Shown: positions 1 through 7,414 of the stretch, in pieces
Layout of the letters: every line of letters begins with the position of its first letter
Numbering within the stretch: position 1 is the first letter of the stretch
DNA from: a virus
Length of the DNA stretch: 63,432 nucleotides
IMG/VR virus record: IMGVR_UViG_3300025000_000097
Span: 1 to 63,432 of that record
Direction: 5' to 3' (one strand)
Translations under genes and position numbers: made by a program
Notes under the pieces: model-generated
Told to the model about the DNA's origin: nothing
The model's input: the letters and a program-made list of their open reading frames with translations, nothing else
Database searches by the model: none

Positions 1-104
1 TCTTACAGGTTCCATCCGCATTCTTCATCGGCTTGCCCTGGGGGTCCAGCAGCACCCCGGCTGGCGGCTTATCTCCACCGAGTGCGCCTTCTGGATTGCC
101 TATG
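1..104. repeat. Terminal assembly overlap, left copy
   Basis: Bases 6-104 are identical to 63334-63432. Bases 1-4 also match 63329-63332, and base 5 (a) differs from 63333 (c). An exact 99-base end overlap is what a k-mer assembler leaves when it closes a circle. The join restores one open portal frame, so the window is a complete circular or circularly permuted genome of about 63,328 bases. Confidence 0.93.
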
Positions 105-1528
105 TCGCCCAGGCTTGGGCCTTCCTCATCGATCAGCGCCTGATCTGCCTCAATATCATACTCCTCACTGAGCACGCCCCGCCGTACGAGCTCCGTGCAG
201 TAGGCAGTGCGGCTTATGTCCTTACGTGCCCGCCCTTTATCCAGAGCATCGAGGTCAGGCTGATTGCCCATGTTGCTGGTCAGGTCACACTCAAACATGA
301 TGCTACCAGAATCGACGTCAGGAGTGCCCAGCCAGGCCAGGGTGAACTTGATTGCCTGCTCCAAGGCATCGCTCAGGTCCTCGCCCATAGATTCCAGGAT
401 GGCTGCGCTCTGCGATGTATCGATGGCCTTCGCGGTCGCTGTCACATTCCCTGTCTTGGGCATGATCGGCTCCAATGCGCATATCTTCATCTGATTCTCG
501 AGGTCCTCGAGGTCCTGATGGCCTGCTTCGATCGCCTTGCCTGTGTGCTCGACGAAAGTGAGCTTCGACTGCGGGTCGCTGTTGGTCACCATGGTGTTCG
601 GGCCTACAGCCAGCTTGTTGTTGCTGCCGTCAGACTCGAATCCGGCGCCGAAGAGGATCGGTACGCGGGCAACGTGCAGGATGTTCCGCTGATCGCTGCT
701 CGACTGCCAGTGTGCCAGGTTGAGCTCGGCCAGCTTGGCCAGGGGTGGCTCACCGGTCATGAACCCCGTCCGCTTGGTGTAGACCGGGACTAGCGGGATG
801 AAGTCCAGGGTGGTCACCCCGCTCTTCACGATAGCCCAGTCGCCAGCATCGTTTACGCGCCAGGTCTCCCATCTCCCGGGATAGAGTACCTTGACCTGAT
901 CTATATTGGTAGTGCCCCAATCGCCGTTTTGTTCCTCAACGTGCTCCATGATCTGCAACCTGGCCAGACGTTCCTGCCCGTTGATTACCTCTGTCCGCCA
1001 GTTGATGACATTCTCCTGCTTGACATGCACCCAGAACGGACGCACGCCAGCAGCCTTCTCATCGGCCTTGCTCATAACAGGAGGTTCTGCGCCTTCCTCG
1101 GCAGCAGGATCAGCCTGCAAGGCCATGCCTGCATAGTCTACCAGCAGGTAGTCGACCCCGGGCTGAAGAGCACTTTCAAAGAGGTCACGCACGAAGCGTC
1201 GCAGGTCACGCCCTGTCAGATCGATATCTGCAAATAACGCCTCCACCTCGCCGGGTATCTTCTCCAGCTTGATGCCGTTACGGAACAGGCGCCCTACCAT
1301 CTCCTCTATGGTCATGCCATACTTGTTGAAGAGAAAGGTCCGCGCTAGGCGGTTCTTGTAGAGGTCGTCAGTTTCCTTCGGCTCCTGGGGGAGGAACTCC
1401 TTCCCGGCAGCCCGCATCCCATATGTTCCGGCCATCAGTGTTCTCGGAAGCTGTGCTGCTATCATCATCGCGTTGTGTGCAGCATTAGGCGTGCTCACAT
1501 TTGGCTTGTCTTCGGTCTTCTTGCTCAT
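1..1528 (-). CDS. Portal protein, DUF4055-like (5' part; continues at the window end)
   Basis: This is the head vertex protein through which DNA enters and leaves the capsid. The frame opens at ATG 1528 (MSKKTEDKP) behind AGGAGA and stays open to base 1. It then continues in frame at 63333 to a TAA at 63285, giving about 523 residues across the join. The N-terminal segment LARTFLFNKYGMT, followed by VGRLFRNG, is typical of DUF4055 portal-like proteins as I know them. The place directly after TerL and before a MuF head protein is the classic terminase-portal-MuF order. The final residues differ at base 5: Cys in this copy, Trp in the right-hand copy. Confidence 0.85.
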   Translation of the reverse strand, partial: MSKKTEDKPNVSTPNAAHNAMMIAAQLPRTLMAGTYGMRAAGKEFLPQEPKETDDLYKNRLARTFLFNKYGMTIEEMVGRLFRNGIKLEKIPGEVEALFADIDLTGRDLRRFVRDLFESALQPGVDYLLVDYAGMALQADPAAEEGAEPPVMSKADEKAAGVRPFWVHVKQENVINWRTEVINGQERLARLQIMEHVEEQNGDWGTTNIDQVKVLYPGRWETWRVNDAGDWAIVKSGVTTLDFIPLVPVYTKRTGFMTGEPPLAKLAELNLAHWQSSSDQRNILHVARVPILFGAGFESDGSNNKLAVGPNTMVTNSDPQSKLTFVEHTGKAIEAGHQDLEDLENQMKICALEPIMPKTGNVTATAKAIDTSQSAAILESMGEDLSDALEQAIKFTLAWLGTPDVDSGSIMFECDLTSNMGNQPDLDALDKGRARKDISRTAYCTELVRRGVLSEEYDIEADQALIDEEGPSLGDIGNPEGALGGDKPPAGVLLDPQGKPMKNADGTCK

Positions 1529-1543
1529 GAGGTCATCTCCTTG

Positions 1544-1747
1544 TTAGCAGGTATATCCATATGTGGAGCTCAGTAGGTAGTTATCAAGTGGCTGCTCGGG
1601 CTCGGTATCGTAGCAGCCCTCCTTCAGGGCCCTGATGCACATCCCGCAGTGCTGCTGGCTCCAACCGTGTTCTGTGCAGGTGGCATCCATTAGCTGCTGT
1701 GCATCGAGGTTGGCCCCTTCGTGCAGGGCGTGCATCATGGGTATCAT
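1544..1747 (-). CDS. Small Cys-containing protein between TerL and portal
   Basis: A 67-residue protein whose ATG overlaps the TerL stop codon (ATGA), so it is probably translated by coupling. It has six cysteines spread over its length, including CTEHGWSQQHCGMC near the middle and a C-terminal Cys, which suggests metal binding or disulfides. I do not recognise the family. Its place inside the packaging operon suggests a head or packaging accessory role, which is inference only. Confidence 0.65.
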   Translation of the reverse strand: MIPMMHALHEGANLDAQQLMDATCTEHGWSQQHCGMCIRALKEGCYDTEPEQPLDNYLLSSTYGYTC

Positions 1748-4275
1748 ATGTTGAGCTCGCTTGAGCCTGATTCTGCAGTCCGCTTGTAGATTCTGTACCG
1801 AGTCTCGTCGCCGCAGTTGTGGACTAATAACCCATTTGACAATGTAAAGGCGTGATAGTTAGGAACATTTAGGCAGTATACATCGGCATTAGTATCCGGC
1901 AACACATGCACCACGTCTAAGTTTCCAACGCAGCTTTGCTCCACAGCTTCTACTACAGGTCTTAGTGAAAAGATACTTGTTAACAGTAAATGGAGCGCTG
2001 CAAATGATACAGACACGATCTTCATTGTCTGTTCCAGCGGCACCGCGTGCTGCCGTTTTACAGGCATTGGAGCAGTATTTAAACTGTGCCCAATTAGTAG
2101 CCTTAACTGTTTTAATGGCGCCACAATGCATGCAAGCCATCTGTTTTTCAGGCATAAGTTGCCCGTTGCGTTTACCTTGCTCACTGTGCCAGGCCAATCC
2201 TTCAGGCGACCCGTGCCATGTGGCAGCAGCCATTCGGGCCGTATCTGAGAGTTTGTTATTTGTTCTGCTACCCGTGTGTAATGAGGCATGCTCACTATTT
2301 GTGCATAAGTTAAGGTTTGAAGACTGGTTATTGCTCTTATTTTCATCATCGTGATGCACTGTAAAACCTTCTGGAATTGGCCCATGATGATACGTATAAA
2401 CCACCCTGTGTAATCGGATACCATCATGCTGAAAGTAAGGCCCGCAAAGGTAGTACTTAATACCAGCGAACTCTTGGATTGTAGCGCTGATTTGAAATGG
2501 CTCCACAATAACCTCCTAATAGAAACGTTATAAATATTATAACATGTTTCATTAGATAAGTAAAGCGCTTCTTTCCATCCATCTTTCGTCATGAAGAGGT
2601 GATCTGGGGTACAGCGCACATGGGATCCGTCTGAAAGAGTAACCGTTACGGTCTCTGCTTGTTGCTTTACTAGTTGACAGTTATCATACGGCGCCCAGAT
2701 ACCACCGGCAGTAAGCACGCAGCCTGTTGTGCCCACCAATTCTAGCAGGGTCTTAACGCCAGCAGCAGTAAGTATGGTGGTATCCCCTGTGAAGCAATGG
2801 TCCTCGCACTTGGTGTCCACATCATCTGGCTTATCGGTATCACGAGGCATCATGGGGACGGTCCTGATCCACCCGCGACACGTGTTGAACACGAACAGCC
2901 CTGGTTCTTCCATCGGAGTGGTCCGATAGATAGGGTTCATGTGCTCATCCTTATCCAGTGCGCTGCTCAGGAGGTTCCTCAGCAGTTCCCACCCGGCACG
3001 CCGTGATCCAGGGCTCTTGTTGGCAGGCAACCAGGTCACGCCTTCCTTCTTCATCTCTGCAGCGATGCTCTTACCATCGAGCACGTCGAATATCGATGAG
3101 TCAGCCGGCCCTGGTTTCGGCTTCGTCTTGATGAACCCACCTTGGAGCATAGCAGTCTCACGCTCAACGATCCCCTTGGCGATATCCTTGGTCAGCATCT
3201 CCAGACCGACGTTGGGCTGATCCTCCTTGCAGCCGTACCATTCATTGATACGGAACAAGGTGCCCTTAGGCCAGGACTTAAACTGCGGACTGACTCGCCC
3301 GGTCATCGGATTCTGTGTGTTGCCGCAGTGGATGAGCGTCCCATCCGATTCTGCCCACCAACCGATGCTGAAGGGCTTGCTGCTGCCATAGTCGAAGGAT
3401 CGATCGATGCGCCAGGAGTGCGGAATGTTGAAGGGCTCGATCTCGTGCACAGCCTGATTGTACCACGCGCCGAGGATCGAGCCTGCCGTGATGTTCCAAT
3501 CCCCCTCTAGCCAGGCTTTCCGCTTATTCTCATCCTTGATCCCCATCAGCTTCGCGATGTACAGTGGATCGTTGTCGACCAGCTTCCTATTCTCTCGCCA
3601 GTCGCCGTGGATGTAGCAGCGACGCATATAAATCTTCTCGCCTGTGAGCGGATGGATGAAGGTCTCGATTACAGGCTTCTTCGCTGGGCCCTGATCGATG
3701 AACCGAGCCTTCACCCAGTGATGACCGATGCCGAAGGGGTTGCACGTGCCACCGTAGAAGCGAGGCATGGGCAGGATTCCAGGGGGCGCTTCATATGAGG
3801 ACCTGTTACAGGACTTCATGCTGTCGTAACAGCCGCTGTCTGCCCAGTTGGTAAGCTCCTCCCAGCCGATGAACGGATACTCATGACCGTGGTAGTTCCA
3901 ATAATCGATCGCGTTGTCCATGTAGCGGAAGAGGAGTGTCTCACCCCCAGGGAACTCCCACTGATGCTCGCTCTTGTTGTACCGTGCGAAAGGGAATATC
4001 TGCTTGAACCACTTCTGGCTCTTTGCAATGACGTCAGACAGCTGCTTGTAGGTCTTGCGAAAGATGATCCCTCTCCAGGCCTCTCCGTAGCCCTCGCCCA
4101 CGTGCTGTGCGAACTTCATCAGGAGAGCATCGGTCTTCCCGGGGCCTCGCGTGCCCGCGTACAGTACCTCTTCATAGGGGCACGTGAGAAATGAGACCTG
4201 GGAGCCTGGTTGGGGCTCCCAGATGATGATCGGGTCTGGTACGTGGATAAGTTGTTTGTCCTGGGGGGCTTCCAC
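1744..4275 (-). CDS. terL: Terminase large subunit interrupted by an intein
   Basis: This is the ATPase/nuclease that pumps DNA into the procapsid and cuts it. Extein residues 1-493 and 821-843 make the mature protein of about 516 residues; residues 494-820 are an intein. Walker A is GTRGPGKT at 41-48 and Walker B is FIGWEE at 135-140. The RNase H-like nuclease begins with FDYGSS near residue 290. Joining the exteins gives EDH|CGDETRY, the conserved C-terminal metal-binding motif (EDHxxDxxRY). Translation probably starts at GTG 4275, directly after the stop of the upstream gene; the ribosome site is weak, so coupling is likely. The central part of the intein is an out-of-frame reading of a nested HNH gene. 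Confidence 0.95.
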   Translation of the reverse strand: MEAPQDKQLIHVPDPIIIWEPQPGSQVSFLTCPYEEVLYAGTRGPGKTDALLMKFAQHVGEGYGEAWRGIIFRKTYKQLSDVIAKSQKWFKQIFPFARYNKSEHQWEFPGGETLLFRYMDNAIDYWNYHGHEYPFIGWEELTNWADSGCYDSMKSCNRSSYEAPPGILPMPRFYGGTCNPFGIGHHWVKARFIDQGPAKKPVIETFIHPLTGEKIYMRRCYIHGDWRENRKLVDNDPLYIAKLMGIKDENKRKAWLEGDWNITAGSILGAWYNQAVHEIEPFNIPHSWRIDRSFDYGSSKPFSIGWWAESDGTLIHCGNTQNPMTGRVSPQFKSWPKGTLFRINEWYGCKEDQPNVGLEMLTKDIAKGIVERETAMLQGGFIKTKPKPGPADSSIFDVLDGKSIAAEMKKEGVTWLPANKSPGSRRAGWELLRNLLSSALDKDEHMNPIYRTTPMEEPGLFVFNTCRGWIRTVPMMPRDTDKPDDVDTKCEDHCFTGDTTILTAAGVKTLLELVGTTGCVLTAGGIWAPYDNCQLVKQQAETVTVTLSDGSHVRCTPDHLFMTKDGWKEALYLSNETCYNIYNVSIRRLLWSHFKSALQSKSSLVLSTTFAGLTFSMMVSDYTGWFIRIIMGQFQKVLQCITMMKIRAITSLQTLTYAQIVSMPHYTRVAEQITNSQIRPEWLLPHGTGRLKDWPGTVSKVNATGNLCLKNRWLACIVAPLKQLRLLIGHSLNTAPMPVKRQHAVPLEQTMKIVSVSFAALHLLLTSIFSLRPVVEAVEQSCVGNLDVVHVLPDTNADVYCLNVPNYHAFTLSNGLLVHNCGDETRYRIYKRTAESGSSELNI
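1889..2506 (-). CDS. HNH homing endonuclease nested out of frame in the TerL intein
   Basis: A 205-residue protein from GTG 2506. It has a strong Shine-Dalgarno site (AGGAGG at 2512-2517, 5-base spacing) and a good promoter just upstream. The HNH core is VHHDDENKSNN...NLNL...SEHASLH at residues 50-77. Two CxxC-type zinc fingers follow (CMHC...CSNAC and CIIC...CSRSC), as in HNH_3 homing nucleases. It lies wholly inside the intein coding sequence, two bases out of phase with terL on the same strand. Its likely role is to cut intein-less terL alleles and spread the element. Separate expression from the splicing protein is the unusual feature. Confidence 0.92.
   Translation of the reverse strand: MEPFQISATIQEFAGIKYYLCGPYFQHDGIRLHRVVYTYHHGPIPEGFTVHHDDENKSNNQSSNLNLCTNSEHASLHTGSRTNNKLSDTARMAAATWHGSPEGLAWHSEQGKRNGQLMPEKQMACMHCGAIKTVKATNWAQFKYCSNACKTAARGAAGTDNEDRVCIICSAPFTVNKYLFTKTCSRSCGAKLRWKLRRGACVAGY
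2536..2564 (-). promoter_or_regulatory. Promoter of the nested HNH gene
   Basis: On the minus strand the -35 is TTTACT (2559-2564), followed by a 17-base spacer and a perfect TATAAT (2536-2541). It lies 30 bases before the GTG start and inside the intein coding sequence. The same TTTACT-N17 layout drives the gene at 38000. Confidence 0.75.
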
Positions 4276-4509
4276 TTACTTCTTGCTCCGCGGCTTGAAC
4301 AGTGAACCGCCAGCTGATTTATAACCCTCACGGAATGTGGTTTTACCTGCTGTGAAGTCGCGTATATTCTTAGATGCCACTCTACCTTGTAGCCTACCTA
4401 AGGACTTTGCCTCATTGCTGGCGGTGGACTTCCCGAAGCGCACCTTAGCAGTTGAGCTCCCACCTTTGCCTGCTGCGAACCATCCCTTGCTGTCGTGATT
4501 CTTGTTCAT
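4276..4509 (-). CDS. Small basic protein between TerS and TerL
   Basis: A 77-residue protein very rich in Lys, Arg, Gly and Ser, ending KPRSKK. Its ATG (4509) overlaps the end of terS and its stop abuts the GTG of terL, so it sits inside the packaging operon. The composition suggests nucleic-acid binding or an internal head component. The family is not recognised. Confidence 0.7.
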   Translation of the reverse strand: MNKNHDSKGWFAAGKGGSSTAKVRFGKSTASNEAKSLGRLQGRVASKNIRDFTAGKTTFREGYKSAGGSLFKPRSKK

Positions 4510-5201
4510 GGCTCCTCCTCCAGGTCTACTGTGTCGATAAGATTCTCTTGTGCTGCTCCAGCCTCAGTTATGCCCTCTTCCTCTTCCCACTGCTGGATGC
4601 TCGGCCGGTTCGGAACGCGAAGGACGCCTCCGATCTGTTTGCTCGGGTCGTCTACCTTGTCCCGGAACATAGCCATAGTCTTGCCTAGCAGTTCGAGCGC
4701 CTTCAGCTGATCGTGAGTCTTAACCTCTAACTTCGTGCCTCCACCTTTGATCTTTGTCTCTGTAACAGAGTGAATGCCCGCAGACTCGTGAGGCAGTAGC
4801 TGATTGAGGTCTCTCAATGTTACCTTATTCTTCTCCCACGTCATGATCTCAGCAACGTCGGCAAAGGCGATCGCTGCTATTGCATTGAGTACCTTGTCTG
4901 GGCTCACTTTGCAGCGGTCGGCCCGAGCATCCATGCCAGCCTGGATCGCCTCGAGTATCTCTGGCTTCTGCATAAGCTGGTGGGCTGTGCTTGACGCAGT
5001 GTGCTCGGAATAACCCGCAAAGATTGCTGCTCGCTTCTGGCCACCATGTAGATGCCCCCAACGCAGCATACCGTTAACGAATCCTCGCCGCATAACAACA
5101 GAGCCCAGCTCTTTGTCGAGGGTCTCGCGAGCAGTTCTGGCACGCTTCTCTTTGTTGGTCTCGGGCTGCTCAGGTGCTGAATTTATTGTTTGGTCGCTCA
5201 T
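4506..5201 (-). CDS. terS: Terminase small subunit (Terminase_2-like)
   Basis: This is the DNA-recognition subunit of the packaging motor. From ATG 5201 (MSDQTINS) it is 231 residues. The central part (FVNGMLRWGHLHGGQKRAAIFAGYS, then TASSTAHQLMQKPEI) has the helix-turn-helix layout of PF03592: repeated recruitment of A..AGYS and a conserved LM..PEI. The C-terminal third is acidic (QWEEEEGI, DLEEEP), typical of the TerL/portal contact region. An upstream TTG at 5231 would add ten residues, but it overlaps the putative promoter. I see no Shine-Dalgarno site before 5201. Confidence 0.88.
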   Translation of the reverse strand: MSDQTINSAPEQPETNKEKRARTARETLDKELGSVVMRRGFVNGMLRWGHLHGGQKRAAIFAGYSEHTASSTAHQLMQKPEILEAIQAGMDARADRCKVSPDKVLNAIAAIAFADVAEIMTWEKNKVTLRDLNQLLPHESAGIHSVTETKIKGGGTKLEVKTHDQLKALELLGKTMAMFRDKVDDPSKQIGGVLRVPNRPSIQQWEEEEGITEAGAAQENLIDTVDLEEEP

Positions 5202-5208
5202 ATGGTTT

Positions 5209-5236
5209 ATTTTAGCATGATCGCACGCCAATGTAA
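5209..5236 (-). promoter_or_regulatory. Putative promoter of the packaging/head operon
   Basis: On the minus strand TTACAT (5231-5236), 16 bases and TAAAAT (5209-5214) form a fair sigma70-like promoter. The -10 ends only seven bases before the terS ATG, so a transcript from here would be leaderless or nearly so. Confidence 0.45.
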
Positions 5237-5237
5237 G

Positions 5238-5351
5238 CGACTATTATTGATAGACTAAAAGTAATTCTTCTTGACCTCTTCCCTGGGGTTCCGCTCCTCT
5301 CTTTCCTTAAGTGCTCAAATGCGCAATGACTATTACCGACTATCGTTGATA
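5238..5351. repeat. Two 15-base operator-like repeats
   Basis: CGACTATTATTGATA (5238-5252) and CGACTATCGTTGATA (5337-5351) match at 13 of 15 positions in the same orientation, 99 bases apart. They flank the putative terS promoter and lie upstream of the divergent RHH gene, so they are candidate repressor sites. The assignment is inference. Confidence 0.5.
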
Positions 5352-5490
5352 AAGGACTGATTTAGTCTTAATAGCTCATATACGTAAGGAAATATTTTTC
5401 ACTACTTCAAAAACTTTTCGGAATTCCAATTCACTCGGGACTTGACCCCAGGGTAAAGCGACGCATAAAATACATTGCTTCCTCCACAAT

Positions 5491-5602
5491 ATTTAGGATA
5501 AGTCACTGATTTCATTACACTAAATACGCAAAATACGATAATACACACTTTTCTAAAAAAAATGTATTTAATACACTCTATAAAAATTCTTCCTATATAT
5601 AC
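5491..5602. repeat. 112-base intergenic element, copy 1
   Basis: An AT-rich element that recurs at 34301-34411 in the same orientation with nearly the same length. Arms ATTTAGGATAA (5491-5501) and TTACACTAAAT (5515-5525) form an imperfect inverted repeat with a 13-base spacer. Then come TAAATACGCAAAATAC, ATAATAC, CACTTTT, an A-run and CCTATATATACA, all shared with copy 2. The rest of the 473-base gap (5232-5704) holds two promoters and two 15-base repeats, and no convincing gene. Confidence 0.75.
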
Positions 5603-5641
5603 AACCGAGCTTTTAAATATGAACAATTACAAAAATAGGTA

Positions 5642-5670
5642 TTTACAAGTGTAATGTCACACGCTATTAT
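5642..5670 (+). promoter_or_regulatory. Promoter of the rightward early-like genes
   Basis: TTTACA (5642-5647), a 17-base spacer and TATTAT (5665-5670). The spacer contains GTGT-N6-ACAC, a small dyad that could be an operator. GGAGGT at 5695-5700 precedes the GTG of the RHH gene. Confidence 0.65.
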
Positions 5671-5704
5671 AAATAGACATTAACTATACTTTCGGAGGTA
5701 AATC

Positions 5705-6202
5705 GTGCTTTTTCATCTGTATCTCACAGACCCACAGGTCGCACAGATTAAGTTGCAGGCTGAAGCGACGGGAGTCCAGGACGATCCCCGTCGCTTCATA
5801 TTCTGTTGCATGAGTTACCTGTACCAAGAGGGAGCAGTAGAGCTCCAAACTCCAGTATTGCGTCCTGATCGCTACAACATAATCAATCTTGGGCTCACAG
5901 CAACGTGGGCGTCGCGGCTCCAGATGATGGCAAATATGCATGGCATGTCTCGCACACATGTCATCGTTGCTGCAATCAAACGGCACTCAACCCATATCTG
6001 TGAAGAAGCAAAAGTCGACCCGCTACCATCGATATTGCACGCACCTGGAGTGCCTCCAAAGTGCCACACTAACTTTGACCGGGACTCAATAACGCATACA
6101 CCACGAGCAAGATGCCTCATCCCCCAGAAGCATCTCACGCGTTATTTTGACATGCGGGCTGCATACTACCTCGAGAAAAATAATACAATTACTGCAAAAT
6201 AA
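5705..6202 (+). CDS. Protein with two ribbon-helix-helix-like units
   Basis: A 165-residue protein from GTG 5705 behind GGAGGT. Residues 2-43 (FHLYLT strand, helix DPQVAQIKLQAEATG, then RRFIFCCMSYLY) fit the beta-alpha-alpha RHH pattern. Residues about 60-95 (INLGLT strand, helix ATWASRLQMMANMHG, MSRTHVIVAAIKRH) fit it again. RHH repressors bind DNA as dimers whose strands pair, so two units in one chain could act as a single-chain dimer. It is the first rightward gene, next to operator-like repeats, so it is probably a transcription regulator. The fold call is from pattern only. Confidence 0.7.
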   Translation: MLFHLYLTDPQVAQIKLQAEATGVQDDPRRFIFCCMSYLYQEGAVELQTPVLRPDRYNIINLGLTATWASRLQMMANMHGMSRTHVIVAAIKRHSTHICEEAKVDPLPSILHAPGVPPKCHTNFDRDSITHTPRARCLIPQKHLTRYFDMRAAYYLEKNNTITAK

Positions 6203-6205
6203 ACG

Positions 6206-6234
6206 TGTACATTCTCCGAAAAGTACAGTATTAT
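6206..6234 (+). promoter_or_regulatory. TGTACA-family promoter (rightward)
   Basis: TGTACA (6206-6211), 17 bases, TATTAT (6229-6234), preceded by GCAAAATAAACG. It overlaps the end of the RHH gene and leads to the gene at 6278, whose leader ends AAGGATTATAGGAG. Confidence 0.8.
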
Positions 6235-6277
6235 GTAATCATTGATGTAACAACAAAAAGGATTATAGGAGCCGATC

Positions 6278-6472
6278 ATGAGCGCAACAACAGCATACAT
6301 GGAAGCGGGAGGAAAGGTAGCAACCAAGATGGCAAGGCTGCAAGTTCTCCTATCCGAGCACTCCCGCAGGCAGTCAAAGGACCCTAAGAATTGGGGTCTG
6401 GTAGGTGATCTTAACCGCATAAATTCACACCTGGATGATTTACTTGAGGGCTTCGAGGGCTTCAAATCATGA
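6278..6472 (+). CDS. Small helical protein, unknown
   Basis: A 64-residue protein with ATG 6278 behind GGATTATAGGAG. It is mostly predicted helix (MARLQVLLSEHSRRQ, LNRINSHLDDLLEGF). It has its own promoter and overlaps the SprT-like gene by four bases (ATGA). The family is not recognised. Confidence 0.75.
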   Translation: MSATTAYMEAGGKVATKMARLQVLLSEHSRRQSKDPKNWGLVGDLNRINSHLDDLLEGFEGFKS

Positions 6473-6834
6473 CACTGGCAGCCCTTATCGAGATAAGGTT
6501 TCATGCTGTCCGCAAGCAATTAAGCAACCTTTATCCGAAGCTGGCGCGCTCCACGCGGTTCAAGCGCATGGCGTTAACCTTCGCAGAGGATGAGAATAGT
6601 CCCGCTGGACAGGCATGGAAGGATGGCATCATCGAGATAAATCTGGCATACTTCGATGCCTACCCCAAGACCATGATCCGCGAGGTGGTGCCACACGAGG
6701 TGGTACACGTGGCCGCGTACATCCTGCACGGCGAGAAGGGTTGGGGCCACAAGCCCCGGTGGAAAGCATTGATGCGTGCATTAGACCTGCCTGATGGCAG
6801 GATACCCAACTATCAAGATGAGGAGACATTATGA
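6469..6834 (+). CDS. SprT-like zinc metalloprotease
   Basis: A 121-residue protein with the SprT/Spartan-type metal site: PHEVVHVAAYI (HExxH at residues about 77-81), then GHKPRWKALM with the third His. SprT-family proteases cut proteins crosslinked to DNA; phage versions are small like this one. ATG 6469 overlaps the upstream stop. It has the conserved W downstream of GH, which supports the assignment. Confidence 0.85.
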   Translation: MTLAALIEIRFHAVRKQLSNLYPKLARSTRFKRMALTFAEDENSPAGQAWKDGIIEINLAYFDAYPKTMIREVVPHEVVHVAAYILHGEKGWGHKPRWKALMRALDLPDGRIPNYQDEETL

Positions 6835-7178
6835 ACAAATTCGAGCTAAAACTGGTATGGCGGGTGGACCCTAAACCAACAGGGCCATATAAGTCCTTTG
6901 AAAAAAGGCAGTGGCCATCCGCTTCGTATAGCAATGGATCGCCAGCATTTTCTATAGCTTGCGAGGAAGTATACACCCCCAGCGTAGCAAAGGAGGGCAA
7001 ACATGGCGCACTCACAATCCGTGTAGCGGACCATTCTGAGCACAATTGGCGATGGAAAACTATAGCACAGCGCGCAGCAACGTTAGAGGAGGCCAAGAAT
7101 ATAGCGAGCAGATTCTTATTCCGTCACCCAAAGGTGGCCCCCAGGGAGGTGCAGAATGAAGCGAAAGCCCAGAAATAG
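6831..7178 (+). CDS. Unknown protein
   Basis: A 115-residue protein starting ATG 6831, overlapping the SprT-like gene by four bases. No domain is recognised. It is basic and aromatic-rich (FELKLVWRVD, HNWRWK), and its C-terminus overlaps the next small gene. It is part of a tightly packed rightward operon. Confidence 0.7.
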   Translation: MNKFELKLVWRVDPKPTGPYKSFEKRQWPSASYSNGSPAFSIACEEVYTPSVAKEGKHGALTIRVADHSEHNWRWKTIAQRAATLEEAKNIASRFLFRHPKVAPREVQNEAKAQK

Positions 7179-7281
7179 AGACCTAGAACAGATGCAGCGC
7201 ATGCAACAGCGTAGGCTACGGGAGGCCAAGCAGCTGGAGACCGTAAAGGCATTGCTACAGAGCGAGGACGACGATGATTGA
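7156..7281 (+). CDS. 41-residue charged protein
   Basis: ATG 7156 (MKRKPRNRD) behind GGGAGGT, stop TGA at 7279. It is almost wholly charged helix (EQMQRMQQRRLREAKQLE), ending in an acidic EDDDD tail. The overlaps on both sides fit translational coupling. Function unknown. Confidence 0.65.
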   Translation: MKRKPRNRDLEQMQRMQQRRLREAKQLETVKALLQSEDDDD

Positions 7282-7414
7282 GAACCTGTTACGAGCCCAG
7301 CTCGCCGTCAATACGGTGCTCATTGAGATGCTCCTGGGGATTAAACCCCTCACACACCGCGAGCGTAAGAGAATCAGATGGCAGGCTAAACAGAACAAGG
7401 AGGTAGAGCTCTGA
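7274..7414 (+). CDS. 46-residue protein
   Basis: ATG 7274 to TGA 7412-7414. The N-terminal half is a hydrophobic helix (LLRAQLAVNTVLIEMLLGI) and the second half is very basic (HRERKRIRW). It overlaps the genes before and after it by 8 and 1 bases. It could bind a membrane or a partner helix; unknown. Confidence 0.6.
   Translation: MIENLLRAQLAVNTVLIEMLLGIKPLTHRERKRIRWQAKQNKEVEL

Larger units (their letters stand above)
1816..2796 (-). other. Intein within TerL (327 residues, class 1 type)
   Basis: The protein-splicing element spans TerL residues 494-820. Block A is CFTGDTTILT, starting with the nucleophile Cys494. Block B is the VRCTPDHLF region. Blocks F/G are VYCLNVPNYHAFTL and end LLVHN, followed by Cys821 as the +1 residue. 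About 190 residues lie between the two splicing blocks and show no LAGLIDADG or HNH motif in this frame. In another frame the same DNA encodes an HNH protein. It therefore behaves as a mini-intein whose linker is overprinted by an independent gene. Confidence 0.93.

Noticed and set aside
1965-2354. A 129-codon rightward ORF inside the intein region
   Set aside because: It is antisense to two overlapping real frames, lacks a ribosome site and has no recognisable motif.
5402-5626. A 74-codon leftward ORF in the intergenic region
   Set aside because: It is very AT-rich with no ribosome site, and it runs through the duplicated 112-base element, whose second copy has no such ORF.
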